NCBI GenBank assembly: GCA_020636045.1
Contig: JACJYP010000004.1
Span: 310,001-374,000 of the forward strand
Direction: 5' to 3'
From: Lewinellaceae bacterium
GTDB taxonomy: Bacteria; Bacteroidota; Bacteroidia; Chitinophagales; Saprospiraceae
Length of the DNA: 64,000 nucleotides
Made by a program: the position numbers and the translations under genes. The notes under the pieces are model-generated. The model was not told the origin of the DNA, made no database searches, and saw only the letters and a program-made list of their open reading frames with translations. This document shows, piece by piece, positions 18,538-28,677 of this stretch (position 1 is the first letter of the stretch; each line of letters opens with the position of its first letter).

Positions 18538-20688
18538 TCAGGGCATTTTTTTAAGCCCTTCCCACCGCACTTTCCATCTGCCGGAATCGGGGAAGCCCGG
18601 GTTTTGGCCTGTTGAACCGTCCCAGCCGGCCGCCATCATGGCCACTGCGATCAGAAGGCCGCCATTGCCCGGCAGATACAGCCGCAGCCGCTTATCCTGA
18701 TAGTTGTGCCCGTTGACGAGATAAGTATTCTTTTGCACTCCCATCAGCAAGGCATCCACTGCCGCCTCTTTATATCCCAGGCGGGCAGCACACATAGCCA
18801 GCATCGGATAATCCCATCCCCAGGTGCTCGCCCAATCCCACTGGTCCTGTATCTTCCTGAAAGTATTTGCCATCATCGCCGTGTCCAGGCCCGGGGTGCC
18901 CGGCAGCATGCCGTAGACGCCGGTGACGATGGGGTGATCTTTCTGAAAAGCGATATTCGCATATGCTTCCAGCGCCCCGGCTGCCGGCAAATAAAGGCCC
19001 TCCGATGCCGGAAGCGGCGTCATTTTATCGATCACATCCTGCCATTTTTCATTCGGCGCCATGCCCAGACGGCGGCGCCACTCCTGGGCTGTGGAAAGGC
19101 CGTAATACCAATACGCCAGTTCAAAAGGCGGGTCGTCTGTTTGGCTTGCCGGAAATATTTCCTGGGCGGGGATGATCGGATGACACAGGTGATACTTACC
19201 GTCTGTGATATCAAAATGGGCGAAAGAGGCCATGAAATCGGCCGTCTGAAAAACGACCTCCCGATACCGTTCCAGGGTCTCCCGGTCAGGGTGTTGCCGG
19301 TAAAGCAGTTCGGCAAAATAGATCGGATGCGGTTGCTGCCAGATCAGAAATTCTCCGACGCTTGAGGGACTGGAATGGCCGTCCGGGCCTGTCATTTTCT
19401 GCCAGCGCACTCCGTCAAAACCCTGACGCTCGGCAATAAGCCTGGCTTCGGGCATTACCTGGCGGTACCAGTCCATGCTTTTTTCCAGTAACCCGATCCG
19501 GTCCCACAGGGCAAAATGCACGCCGTGCCACCAGTGCATCTCCAGATGGAATTTTCCGTACCAACTGTTGAAGGTGAGCCCTGTCTCCTGTGGCGGGTAC
19601 ATGCCGGCGCATTGTATCCGGGTCAAATATTGCGAAAGGACGACCCTGCGTTCGAGTTCTGCTGCTCTCGGGTCGGTGCATTCCGAAAAATCGATGGCGC
19701 CGCCTGTCGACCAGAAAGACGCCCATTTTTCACGGTTTTCAGTCTTACTGGTTTCAAAATCAGGCAATGTGATATCCCGGTTTTCCCCGTCGAACATCAC
19801 CGAACACTCAAATACATCCGAACTGCCGGCTGGCGCCAGCATAAATTTGTGAGGCTGATCGGCGGCAGAGAACCGGCCGTTCCCCGCCCATTGTACTCCG
19901 ACAGAATAAGTGGTTTCATCCAGTGTCCGCTGAATAAGGACCAGCCGGTCGGTTTGTTTTGCGATCCGGCTTTGGTATTTTTCAGGTTGTGTCCAGTCGT
20001 AGCCCGGACAAACGTGGCAGTCCTTGCCGTAAGGGAACCGAAACGAGATTTTCAACCTGCCTTCTGACACCAGCGGCGACTGTACCCGAAAGGAGATCAT
20101 GTCAAATTCCTGGTGTCCGTACAGTTCCAGTTTTACCGGGACGCCCTCTATTTCGTATTCACTGGTAATCGCTCCGGTCCACAGATCCAGCGTTTGCCGG
20201 ATATTTTGTAAATCTCCGATGGTCACGGTTTCACCGTTTTTTTTGATCATTTCCAGGCCGATCAGCCCCAGGTGCAGGCGGTGCGGGTTTGCCCGCAGCC
20301 AGTTGGCCGCCTTTGTTTTCCGACCCTCTCGTTGCTGTACCGCTACGGGCCACTTTCTGCCGGAACAGGTTTCAAAAGAATCCAGCACTTCCGACAGTTC
20401 GTAATTTTCTGCATTCGGGAAACTGTGCCAGCCCCACTGCGATTGGGTGCCGAGAGAGATACCATTCTCATAATAACCGGGAAATGTCTGGAGCCCCGTA
20501 ACATCAACTGTAAAAGCGAAATTGCCATTACCTACCGACAAAGCCCCCAGGGAGTCCGGCTCATTAATCACTACATTGTGCCTGGACACAAGGGTAAATC
20601 TGTCGATAGCAGCCCCCTTGCCGGGCCCGAACCCGGAGCAGCTCAGCAGGCTGCAGGCAACCAATAATACAGACAAATTTTTTATCAT
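18538..20688 (-). CDS. Six-hairpin glycosidase-like lipoprotein (GH65/GH95-like), specificity unknown
   Basis: A 716-residue lipoprotein (lipobox LLSC, Cys17). The N-terminal beta-sandwich (RHNVVINEPDSLGALSVGNGNFAFTVDVTG) is followed by an (alpha/alpha)6-like domain from about 330. That domain has FNSWYGKFHLEMHWWHGVHFALWDR, GVRWQKMTGPDGHSSPS, FLIWQQPHPIYFAELLYR and QWDWASTWGWDYPMLAMCAARLG. These resemble the GH65/GH95/DUF clusters of six-hairpin glycosidases. I cannot assign a CAZy family with confidence. It sits between the DUF4450-like gene (25 bp upstream) and GH105 (57 bp downstream) in the rhamnogalacturonan operon. A role in removing a side-chain or backbone residue of RG-I or RG-II is likely. 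Glu and Asp residues in the W-rich blocks are candidate catalysts. Confidence 0.6.
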   Translation of the reverse strand: MIKNLSVLLVACSLLSCSGFGPGKGAAIDRFTLVSRHNVVINEPDSLGALSVGNGNFAFTVDVTGLQTFPGYYENGISLGTQSQWGWHSFPNAENYELSEVLDSFETCSGRKWPVAVQQREGRKTKAANWLRANPHRLHLGLIGLEMIKKNGETVTIGDLQNIRQTLDLWTGAITSEYEIEGVPVKLELYGHQEFDMISFRVQSPLVSEGRLKISFRFPYGKDCHVCPGYDWTQPEKYQSRIAKQTDRLVLIQRTLDETTYSVGVQWAGNGRFSAADQPHKFMLAPAGSSDVFECSVMFDGENRDITLPDFETSKTENREKWASFWSTGGAIDFSECTDPRAAELERRVVLSQYLTRIQCAGMYPPQETGLTFNSWYGKFHLEMHWWHGVHFALWDRIGLLEKSMDWYRQVMPEARLIAERQGFDGVRWQKMTGPDGHSSPSSVGEFLIWQQPHPIYFAELLYRQHPDRETLERYREVVFQTADFMASFAHFDITDGKYHLCHPIIPAQEIFPASQTDDPPFELAYWYYGLSTAQEWRRRLGMAPNEKWQDVIDKMTPLPASEGLYLPAAGALEAYANIAFQKDHPIVTGVYGMLPGTPGLDTAMMANTFRKIQDQWDWASTWGWDYPMLAMCAARLGYKEAAVDALLMGVQKNTYLVNGHNYQDKRLRLYLPGNGGLLIAVAMMAAGWDGSTGQNPGFPDSGRWKVRWEGLKKMP

Positions 20689-20713
20689 TTGAAGGTCTGT
20701 TTTTTAGAAGTTC

Positions 20714-23700
20714 TTATCTCACCAACGTCGCCCCCATCAACCCGATCACCACTTCATTTGCCAATGCCCTGATCGTCAGGCGCTTTAACTCTTTTTCCGG
20801 ATCCAGCGGCAAATCAAGCACGGTCGCCGCTCCCCCGTCGATCACCCGGCTGGAAAATCCTTTGATCGACACATAATCGTCAAATTCACGGGTTACAAGC
20901 CCTGTTTTCAAGTGTACCCTCGGCGGCACAGGATGATCGCAGGCAAATGCAAACCCGTCAAAATAGTAATCCTGCTCGATCGGCCACCAGCTGTCCGGAT
21001 TGACGAGGGACAGTTCGGATTTCGAGCCGTCGGTGTAGAGAATTTCGACAATTCCATTGTCGAACCGGCTCTGCATGGGATTTGTGGATCCTGCCATGAG
21101 CAGATAGAGATGCCGGGCTTTTCCGGACAACGGGATGTCCGCACGCTCCGGAAAATTATCCCATTGGGAAGTAAAGATGACATTGGGTTGATCGCCAGGG
21201 CCCGGCGTGGCAAAAGGTATTCCTTGCGGCATGTTCATTACCCCGGTATCGCCCGCCGCTTTCCGCAGCCCCGTGTCGTCAATAACGGGCTCCACCAGAG
21301 GATAACACCAGTTTCCCACCCCCTGTAAGGGCATCTGTACGGTCGGATAGCGCGCCCGCGGCGATTCGTAACGCTGTTTGAATATGTTCGCTACCCGCTC
21401 ATTGAAATACCGAAACAGCGACAGCATTTCAAAAGATGCCCGATCCGGGCCCAGGATGTCCCAGTTGGTCACCGTCGCAGCATGCAAATGCCCTTTGCCC
21501 CATCTGAGGTATATCCGGTTGCTGCCGCAAACAAATTCCGGGGATCGCAACGTAATGACATCGGTAATGCTGCCTGCCGCAAGCCGGACACCGCTTTTCA
21601 ATACAAGGCCTCCTGGATCAGTCAAAATGTCAATAGTCAGCGCCGTGTCGGTATTGTTTTGAATGCGAAAAGCCAGTCCATCAGGCCTCTGGTGCTGTTC
21701 AGGCAACAACTTGACCGGTGGCCTAATTTCAAAATCAAAGGGCGCCCACCATACAAGATCGCCTTGCCTGATCTTTGCAAAAACGGTCCGATAACCCTCC
21801 CGGTCTGTTGCGATTGCCAGAAGATTATTGCCGTTTTGGCTTTCGATCGAAAGGGCCTGCTGCGGGTCGTATACTTCGAGCAGGGTTGATTTATGAAATG
21901 CAAGATCGACAGTGCCGTTAACCGGTATCACCGCCGGCAAGCGGGGTATTTCGATCGCATCGTCGCCCCATTCCAGTTCGATTTCATACCGGGGCGCCGC
22001 ATCTGCGAATATTTCTATCAATGGATACCCGACGCTTGTCTCGACATTTTGCCATTGCGCCGCCGCTCCGTTGACACGGATCGATCTGATCTCCGATGCT
22101 CCCGGCCTGACCCTGAATTGCAATTTTAGTGGCTTGGCAAATAAAGGAATAATGGTGTAGCGATCCGAATTCCCTGCGCGTTCAAACAGAATGGAAATAT
22201 CCGCTATTGTCAAAGAAGCTCGGGGCCATTCCTCCGGCCAGCCGGGTTGAATGCGCAGAACTCCGCTCAACACATCCGGCCTTATCCCGAACAATCCTTC
22301 CACCAGGGTGCGGCCTGCCATTCCCACCGGATCGGCAAAATCACGGTACAATTCCCCGCGGAATGCGTCGTAAAATGAAAGTTGCTGAAATGAGCCGGGA
22401 CTGGCGCCCAGGTACATACTTTCCAGCAGCGCGCTTTTCCAGAGCTGAAAAGCATCCTCTTTTCCGCCGGCCTGCCAATACGCCAACGCCGTATGCAATA
22501 CCTCCGCAAGGGCAACATTGTTGACCGACCAGGTGTAGGGCATCCAGTTGGACGTGGAAAGTGTAAAATAGCCGTCGGGAATTCCCTCTGCGCGGACAGG
22601 GATGTGCGGTATCCGGGTATCCACATAACGCAAGGCCTGATACGCCTGGAAAGGGTCGGAGACCTCGGAATCAATGGCGTGATAAATGGTCCACAACCCG
22701 GCAGCGGGGTGCTGTTTTTGCAAACCCAGAATATCCTTGAATTCGGCATACCCGCCGGGCGAAGGCATCCATAATTTGCTGTTGATATTTGTCAGTATCT
22801 TATCCGCCTCGTTGCGAAAGGGTTCGGGCGACTCGCCAATAAGCATCGCCAGTTGCGCGGCCATTTTGTTTGCCAGATAATTGTAGGCAGAGGCATGCGT
22901 AACCCCTCCCCCGCTGTATTCCAGGGCGTCGCTGGCCCAAATGGAGCAATATGCATCGTAAAGGCCGTCGCCATCGCCATCGAAACAGCGTTTTTCCCAC
23001 GCCAGATGCCGTTTCAGTACAGGCCACATTTCCCGCACAAAATCCAGGTCGCCCGTCCACCTGAAATGGCGCAGCAACTGATCGATGAAGACCAGGTTCA
23101 TATCGTAGTGATGCGCGCGAAAATCGCCCCCGGGGTTCCTGCAAATGTATCCGCTGGAAAACAAGGCCGTACCCAGTCGTTCGCGCTGCCGGGCAAAGTT
23201 TAACGCAGTATCAGGTGTCACAGGGCCGCTTTCCGGTGTGGCAAGTTGTGACAGGGCATACGCCTTGAAATGCGCCTTCGCCCGGTCATGCCAGCCCAGC
23301 GGATCGGCAACGTAAGCGCCCCGCCAGCCGTTCAGCCGCATACGCCAGGCTACCGCACCATGCAGGAAGGACGGCGCTTCATAAATTGCATCAGCCGCTG
23401 CTGCCAAAGCCCCGCCGACCGGATTGACAAACGGGTCGGGCGTTTCCAGTTGGACGCGTTGCACCAGTTTTTCCCTGACTTCTTCTGCCTGGTTAAATGC
23501 AGCGGGAAGGTCAGCGTAGGTCATGGAAACACCGTCCACGGGGTTCAGGATTGAAAAAAACAGGGAAGAATCAACCGGGATCGCAATTTTTCCCACGACT
23601 ACCGGCGCCATCGAACTTGTTGAAGCGAAAAACCGGACCGGGTCGTCCTGTTGCGCAGCATCGGCCAGTCTCAATTCGGCCCCGGGAGGGAATCGCCCGG

Positions 23701-24436
23701 TCAGGTATTTCTGCGGAACAGAAGTTTTGCTTGGCTGCGCCTTGGCAGGCAAATGCTGTATCTCGTAGCGTTCTGCTTCCGACAGCACCTTCCCCGATCC
23801 GTATTGCAAAGTGAAACCGCCGTCCTGCAGTGTGTAAATATTATCGCTGCAATATTCCGGCTTCAGATAAAAACAGGACTCCGGGTCGGCGCCGATATCG
23901 CCGTCGCGATTGAAGCGCTTGCCGCTGACCCCGCCGAATCCCCACATCAGTTCCAGATCAGCAGGTACATTTTCAAATGCAGCCTTTACCAAAATGCCTT
24001 CGGTTTCCGGCATCGCGAACACGTCAAGGAATAGCCGGCCATTCCCCAAAAGTGTATCCGATATCTCGTAGCGCATTGCGCCGGGGCGGTAGCGCGCGAC
24101 AATCCGGTCCGCATCGATCAGCCATTTTCCGGCACCCGACCTGAGTAAAGCGAATTTCAGCGTGCCGCCCATACCCGGCATGTACAAAGCAAACTGCGGG
24201 AGATCGCCGGCTTCCACCCGAAAACCCGTATTGGTTCCGTACAGGGCCCGGTTAAAGCGCCGGTTGCCGTTGACTATTACAAAGTCGCGTCTGTCGGGCG
24301 TATATCGCAAGGCGCGTTCGATACCATGCCATAGCACAGCCGTATCCGGTGAAGCCCCTGCACTTTGTGCAAATGCCGGTACACAAGCAAGTCCCAATAA
24401 CAGAATAAAAATGGCTGATTTGTAAAGCATGTACAT
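20714..24436 (-). CDS. DUF4450-like large six-hairpin glycosidase, about 1240 residues
   Basis: A very large secreted protein with signal peptide MLYKSAIFILLLGLACVPAFAQ. An N-terminal beta domain (about 30-350: DFVIVNGNRRFNRALYGTNTGF, ALYMPGMGGTLKFAL) is followed by an (alpha/alpha)6 catalytic-like domain. Its marks are LNGWRGAYVADPLGWHDRAKAHFKAY, HYDMNLVFIDQLLRHFRWTGD, CSIWASDALEYSGGGVTHASAYNY and WMPYTWSVNN. Beta domains at the C-terminus follow. The beginning resembles DUF4450 proteins of Bacteroidota pectin loci; I recognise it from memory and with moderate certainty. Start 24436 (or 24430) fits the signal peptide; the longer ORF uses TTG and overlaps the previous stop. It lies between GH106 and a second six-hairpin enzyme, so it probably works on rhamnose-rich pectin. 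The exact bond it acts on is unknown. Confidence 0.62.
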   Translation of the reverse strand: MYMLYKSAIFILLLGLACVPAFAQSAGASPDTAVLWHGIERALRYTPDRRDFVIVNGNRRFNRALYGTNTGFRVEAGDLPQFALYMPGMGGTLKFALLRSGAGKWLIDADRIVARYRPGAMRYEISDTLLGNGRLFLDVFAMPETEGILVKAAFENVPADLELMWGFGGVSGKRFNRDGDIGADPESCFYLKPEYCSDNIYTLQDGGFTLQYGSGKVLSEAERYEIQHLPAKAQPSKTSVPQKYLTGRFPPGAELRLADAAQQDDPVRFFASTSSMAPVVVGKIAIPVDSSLFFSILNPVDGVSMTYADLPAAFNQAEEVREKLVQRVQLETPDPFVNPVGGALAAAADAIYEAPSFLHGAVAWRMRLNGWRGAYVADPLGWHDRAKAHFKAYALSQLATPESGPVTPDTALNFARQRERLGTALFSSGYICRNPGGDFRAHHYDMNLVFIDQLLRHFRWTGDLDFVREMWPVLKRHLAWEKRCFDGDGDGLYDAYCSIWASDALEYSGGGVTHASAYNYLANKMAAQLAMLIGESPEPFRNEADKILTNINSKLWMPSPGGYAEFKDILGLQKQHPAAGLWTIYHAIDSEVSDPFQAYQALRYVDTRIPHIPVRAEGIPDGYFTLSTSNWMPYTWSVNNVALAEVLHTALAYWQAGGKEDAFQLWKSALLESMYLGASPGSFQQLSFYDAFRGELYRDFADPVGMAGRTLVEGLFGIRPDVLSGVLRIQPGWPEEWPRASLTIADISILFERAGNSDRYTIIPLFAKPLKLQFRVRPGASEIRSIRVNGAAAQWQNVETSVGYPLIEIFADAAPRYEIELEWGDDAIEIPRLPAVIPVNGTVDLAFHKSTLLEVYDPQQALSIESQNGNNLLAIATDREGYRTVFAKIRQGDLVWWAPFDFEIRPPVKLLPEQHQRPDGLAFRIQNNTDTALTIDILTDPGGLVLKSGVRLAAGSITDVITLRSPEFVCGSNRIYLRWGKGHLHAATVTNWDILGPDRASFEMLSLFRYFNERVANIFKQRYESPRARYPTVQMPLQGVGNWCYPLVEPVIDDTGLRKAAGDTGVMNMPQGIPFATPGPGDQPNVIFTSQWDNFPERADIPLSGKARHLYLLMAGSTNPMQSRFDNGIVEILYTDGSKSELSLVNPDSWWPIEQDYYFDGFAFACDHPVPPRVHLKTGLVTREFDDYVSIKGFSSRVIDGGAATVLDLPLDPEKELKRLTIRALANEVVIGLMGATLVR

Positions 24437-24491
24437 GGCCTCATCTGCGCTTTCTGCGCACAAAGAATATTGATCAGTGTGCTCTGACTGC

Positions 24492-27431
24492 TTACTCAAG
24501 CATGGTCAGGGTCACCGGTCCGATCAGTCCGGAAGGACGAGGTTCCCAACCCGACGCATCGAACAAGCCGTTTTTTCCGCGATTTTCGTTACGCCGGGCG
24601 GGAAAGTTGACATTGTAAAACTTTTTCCAGAACACACCGGCCTTATCCATTCCGGCGATCCGGTTGGCCATCAGGTTGGACACTTCGATCTCCAGCAGGT
24701 TGTTTTCCCGCAGCAAGTTCCGGTCCAGGGTAACCTGATATACCGGGCCAAGCACAACGCCCGCCTCCTGACCGTTGATCCTGACATGGGCACTTTCTGC
24801 CACCCGCCCCAGGTCCAGCAGCCATTCCCTGCCCTTGCCTTCCGGCATGGGAAACGCAAGGCTGTATCGGGCTGTGCCGGAAAATTGTTTCACTGCATCC
24901 CCTTCCAGTTCGGTCCAGGAATCAAGTGTCTTCATTTCCGCCGCAGCCGGTAGTTCGGGTCCGCCTTCGATAAATTCGAGTTTCCAGGCGCCGTTCAGGG
25001 CGAACGGCTCGCCCGACTTCTGAACATATTGCCACGGTGTACCACCTGTTTCGCTATCGAAGGTTTTCAGGATACAGGAGGCCCCTCTGTTTAGTTGCAG
25101 GCATACCCCGATAGCACCTTTCCCGGGTGCTTTCCCGGTCTGGGCAAAACCGGCTTTGCCTGTCATCGGATCAAAAATGGCGACGGACTTACAAGGGCTT
25201 TGCAGCGATATCCAGTCGTCCAGGTCGTTTTCCGACCAGTTTGTAATGAAATAATATTTTCCGCCCCCGTAATCGCGCCTGGTGTAGTTCAGGCCCTGGT
25301 CGACAAATGTTTCTCTCGATATGCCCGCCTGATCAGTCATCGACAGCAGGTTGTCATTTACCAAGAATCGTCCTTTCCCGACGGCGGCTATTCCTTTATC
25401 ATCAAATTTCAGCGATCCCAGTATTTTTTGAAAATCCGCGCGGCGCTGCTGCAAATCACCCAGGCCGGGCACATCTTCCGGAAGCGATCGATGGAAAATG
25501 ACGGTTGCACCGTTCCTTGCCAGGTCCAGGAGTTTTTCCATCGTAGGCAGCGGCATAAAACGGCATTCGGGTATGACGATCGTCCGGTACTGTTGGGCAG
25601 CGCCTGTCAGGGCGCCGTCTTTCACATCAATCGAAAGCATCTGCCGGTCCGATATAAAATCAAAGCCATAACCCAAAGCCTGAAGCGTATCGGCGATGTC
25701 CCGGACCGGCGTGTTTTCCCGACCCCGTCCGCTGCCGTCGAAGTGTTCCAGCATTTCCCTTTCCGGATGTGCAAAACGGTCATACACAGGAAAATAGAGC
25801 AGCATATCGTTATCGGATTTGCCCGCCTGTAAAAATGCCTGGGTGCGTGCCACGTACTGGTTCAGCGCCGGGAAATCACGCCACAAGGAGTTTCGCGGAT
25901 TGGCGTGCACGGCAGCGTAAAAAAGCCGGCCCGGCCACGGGTCGTCCGGCGGAGAATAACAGGTGCCGTGGTAGAATACGTGGTTCACCCCTCCTGCCAG
26001 ATAGCGATCCAGGTTTTCCCTGATCTCTGAAAGGTTGGACAAAAAGTGTTCGTTCAGCCAGGTCGCGGATTCAGAAGAGGCGAGTTTTTTACCGGTGACA
26101 TGTGCCGCAGAACTGGCAAATTTGATCCGAACAATGTCCGTTCCTTCCGTTTCAGGAATATCGGATGCGGCGTACAGGTCCAGGATGTTGGCCGGCGAGC
26201 CATGCGCCTGATTGCGAATGATCGCGCCTTTTTTCCGGGCCCAGGCCCCCCATTCATTAGTAAAGGTCTCCAGCAGAAGATCCGACACCGTTTCCCTGTA
26301 ATCGGACAGCACACGGATGTTGTTTTCTTCGGAATCCTTACCGAACAGGGCCGGTAAATGCTGCCGGAGATCGTATCCGCGCAAACGGAGGAACGCGTCG
26401 AACAGGTCGGGTGTCCAGTCGGCCTGGCCACGGGCGTCATCCACCTCGTAACTGTCGTTGAAAAAGGCCCTCAGGCCCGCCGTTTTTCGCCCTTTGAACG
26501 CCTCTTCAAAGCGCGCCAGGTAATTCCGGATGGAAGTCGCCGAAAAATGGTCAATCACATTGCCTTCACCTCCCGGAGCGGCGCGTTCCACCATCTTGCC
26601 GTGCCAGCCCTGGAAAACGGCGTACAGGGTCCAGGCACCTTCCGGTGCCGTCCAGTTGAGTCGGCCGTCCCGGTCCACTTTTTCACTGAGGTTTAGAACT
26701 TCCCCTTTATCGGAATAGGCCATCAGTACTTGTAAGGGTAATGATTTTTCGAAGCGCACTTGATCGAGCGCCAGCGCCTGAAGATTTTTATTGGCAGAAA
26801 CGGGCTCGACCAGGTCGCCTGTTTCCAGGCCTTTGCGGCCGGCTTGCAAAGCGGGGTCACCCAGCGAACCCGTCACTTTTTCTCCCTTTTCCTTATACAT
26901 GCCGTACAACTGGTAAACCTGGTTGGGCACCGCGCGCACAAAGGGCTCCTGAGTAAAGCGCACAGGTTCCGAAAGCCGCTCGCCGCCTTTCAACGCATAT
27001 TCTTTGTGCGCCATGTATTTACAAGCATCGGCTTCAGAAACCCAGGGGCCTCCAAACGGCCAGCCGGTGCCGGTGGCCATGTCGATGCCCAGTCCGAGGC
27101 GTTCGGCTTCCTGCAGGGTAAATTCGAACAGGTCCATCCATTCCGGAGAGAGGTAATTGACAAAATGTTCCTCGTCGCCGATCACGCCGTAGATGGGCGT
27201 CAGTTCCAGTCCGCCCAGGCCGGCTTTCTGGTAGGCTGCCAGTTCCGCCGTGATGCCTGCTTTGGTAACGCTGCTGCCATGCCACCACCACCGCGACCAG
27301 GGTTTGGCCGTCTGTGTGATCTCCGGCCATTCGAGCGCCGAGGCATCGGGTTGCGTGCAGCCGATGCACCAGCATATAACAAGCAGAAAAGGCAATATCG
27401 ATCGGACGGAAATAGTAATGACGTGCTGCAT
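24492..27431 (-). CDS. GH106 alpha-L-rhamnosidase, lipoprotein
   Basis: A 979-residue lipoprotein (Cys25 after CWCIG). The GH106 hallmark is SRWWWHGSSVTKAGITAEL followed by YQKAGLGGLELTPIYGVIGDEEH and LGLGIDMATGTGWPFGGPWV. Later motifs include FFNDSYEVDDARGQADWTPD, NHVFYHGTCYSPPDDPWPG and a C-terminal jelly-roll (WLLDLGRVAESAHVRINGQEAGV). GH106 enzymes release alpha-linked L-rhamnose from rhamnogalacturonan. Its product enters the rhamnose pathway encoded at 39492-44270, so the substrate assignment is well supported by context. It overlaps nothing; only 4 bp separate it from PL22. The start at 27431 gives a full lipoprotein signal. Confidence 0.93.
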   Translation of the reverse strand: MQHVITISVRSILPFLLVICWCIGCTQPDASALEWPEITQTAKPWSRWWWHGSSVTKAGITAELAAYQKAGLGGLELTPIYGVIGDEEHFVNYLSPEWMDLFEFTLQEAERLGLGIDMATGTGWPFGGPWVSEADACKYMAHKEYALKGGERLSEPVRFTQEPFVRAVPNQVYQLYGMYKEKGEKVTGSLGDPALQAGRKGLETGDLVEPVSANKNLQALALDQVRFEKSLPLQVLMAYSDKGEVLNLSEKVDRDGRLNWTAPEGAWTLYAVFQGWHGKMVERAAPGGEGNVIDHFSATSIRNYLARFEEAFKGRKTAGLRAFFNDSYEVDDARGQADWTPDLFDAFLRLRGYDLRQHLPALFGKDSEENNIRVLSDYRETVSDLLLETFTNEWGAWARKKGAIIRNQAHGSPANILDLYAASDIPETEGTDIVRIKFASSAAHVTGKKLASSESATWLNEHFLSNLSEIRENLDRYLAGGVNHVFYHGTCYSPPDDPWPGRLFYAAVHANPRNSLWRDFPALNQYVARTQAFLQAGKSDNDMLLYFPVYDRFAHPEREMLEHFDGSGRGRENTPVRDIADTLQALGYGFDFISDRQMLSIDVKDGALTGAAQQYRTIVIPECRFMPLPTMEKLLDLARNGATVIFHRSLPEDVPGLGDLQQRRADFQKILGSLKFDDKGIAAVGKGRFLVNDNLLSMTDQAGISRETFVDQGLNYTRRDYGGGKYYFITNWSENDLDDWISLQSPCKSVAIFDPMTGKAGFAQTGKAPGKGAIGVCLQLNRGASCILKTFDSETGGTPWQYVQKSGEPFALNGAWKLEFIEGGPELPAAAEMKTLDSWTELEGDAVKQFSGTARYSLAFPMPEGKGREWLLDLGRVAESAHVRINGQEAGVVLGPVYQVTLDRNLLRENNLLEIEVSNLMANRIAGMDKAGVFWKKFYNVNFPARRNENRGKNGLFDASGWEPRPSGLIGPVTLTMLE

Positions 27432-27435
27432 AGGC

Positions 27436-28659
27436 TTACTTGTGTTTTTTGATTTCTACTGCGTACACCTGGCTCTCTCCTTCAAAATTGGCCCTGAAAA
27501 TGATCCATTTCCCGTCCGGGGAAAAGTGAACGTTCGGTTCGAGTTTGTAGTCGTGGTGTTTCATATTAACCAGCCGCTCCGATGTCAGTTTCCCCCCTTT
27601 TGGCCTGAACAGGTAGATCCACATCCCGTCTTCCGCTTTTGCCACCTGCGTGGGATTGCCGCCATCGCCGCAAAACAATTTCTGATCGGGAGAGATATTG
27701 AAGTGGATAGACCACTCGTTCCGCGTCATCTGATAGCGTTTCTTTTTTCCGGATTTGATATCATGACTGGCCAGAAAGAACGTTTCTCCCCGCGGTATTT
27801 GCAGGTCGTACCAGATCCTTTTCCCGTCCCAGCTCCAGAATTCGTGGCCGGCGATCTCGCGTTCAACGCTGCGTTCATGTATCTTTTTCACTTCTTTGGT
27901 CTTGAGATTGATGTTCCAGATGCGGTCCACCAGATGCCAGGGACCTTCGTGACAAAACATCAGGATATCGGGGTCCGTTGTCGAGAACTGGATATGCCCC
28001 AGCCAGGTGTTTTCCGTGTGTATTTTTTCGAGGACGCCGGTTTCGATGTCAACCGTAAAAAGGGTGTGCGGGATCTTTGCTTCGAATATCCGGTTGAAAA
28101 AATCGTGCTTGGCCGGATACTTTTCGAGGATCTCCTTTTTTTCAGGAGCGGCCCATGTGCCCGCCAGTTTGCGCTCGTCGGCATTCAGCGTGGTGATGTC
28201 CGCTTTAAAATCGTCCGGAAAAACAAACACCTTCCTGGTAGCGCCTTTATCGATATGGGTAGCAAAAACGGTGTCGGCCACCTGGTAAAAAATCTCCCGC
28301 CGCCGGGTTCCGACAATTTCCCCGAATTTCCGGTCGGGGTGGTTTGTCAGTTGCCTCATTTCCAGCGATTGCAGGTTTACCGTAAAAAGTTGATTTCCGT
28401 TTTCCGTAGTGCCGTAAAACACCATCAGTTCGCCTTTCCCATCGGGTGTTTTTATAAAAGGATCGTCGTGGAAATAAAAACTGCGGTTAGGCCCTTCCCG
28501 GCGGGTAATGCGCTTGATCCGGTGGCCCGTGTCTTTGTCGATCCATTCCGGCGGCATTTGCTTCTGTGCGCCGGTCTCCAATACCTGTAGTTGCGCCTTC
28601 AATTGCTGACACGCGATCAAGTACAAAGCGCTGAATATCAATATGTTTATTTTTTTCAT
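27436..28659 (-). CDS. ogl: Oligogalacturonate lyase, PL22
   Basis: A 407-residue seven-bladed beta-propeller lyase that splits short oligogalacturonates, giving 4-deoxy-5-ketouronate. Characteristic PL22 stretches are RRITRREGPNRSFYFHDDPF-like near the N-terminus (here KRITRREGPNRSFYFHDDPF), HTENTWLGHIQFSTTDPD, LMFCHEGPWHLVDRIWNI, REIAGHEFWSWDG and LEPNVHFSPDGKWIIFRANF. Metal-binding His and Gln of the family map to the latter three. Unusually for PL22, often cytoplasmic, it has a signal peptide with a lipobox-like LIAC (Cys17), so it probably works in the periplasm or as a lipoprotein. It is 18 bp from the SGNH esterase and 4 bp from GH106. Confidence 0.92.
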   Translation of the reverse strand: MKKINILIFSALYLIACQQLKAQLQVLETGAQKQMPPEWIDKDTGHRIKRITRREGPNRSFYFHDDPFIKTPDGKGELMVFYGTTENGNQLFTVNLQSLEMRQLTNHPDRKFGEIVGTRRREIFYQVADTVFATHIDKGATRKVFVFPDDFKADITTLNADERKLAGTWAAPEKKEILEKYPAKHDFFNRIFEAKIPHTLFTVDIETGVLEKIHTENTWLGHIQFSTTDPDILMFCHEGPWHLVDRIWNINLKTKEVKKIHERSVEREIAGHEFWSWDGKRIWYDLQIPRGETFFLASHDIKSGKKKRYQMTRNEWSIHFNISPDQKLFCGDGGNPTQVAKAEDGMWIYLFRPKGGKLTSERLVNMKHHDYKLEPNVHFSPDGKWIIFRANFEGESQVYAVEIKKHK

Positions 28660-28677
28660 CCCAAAATCGGTTTAATA

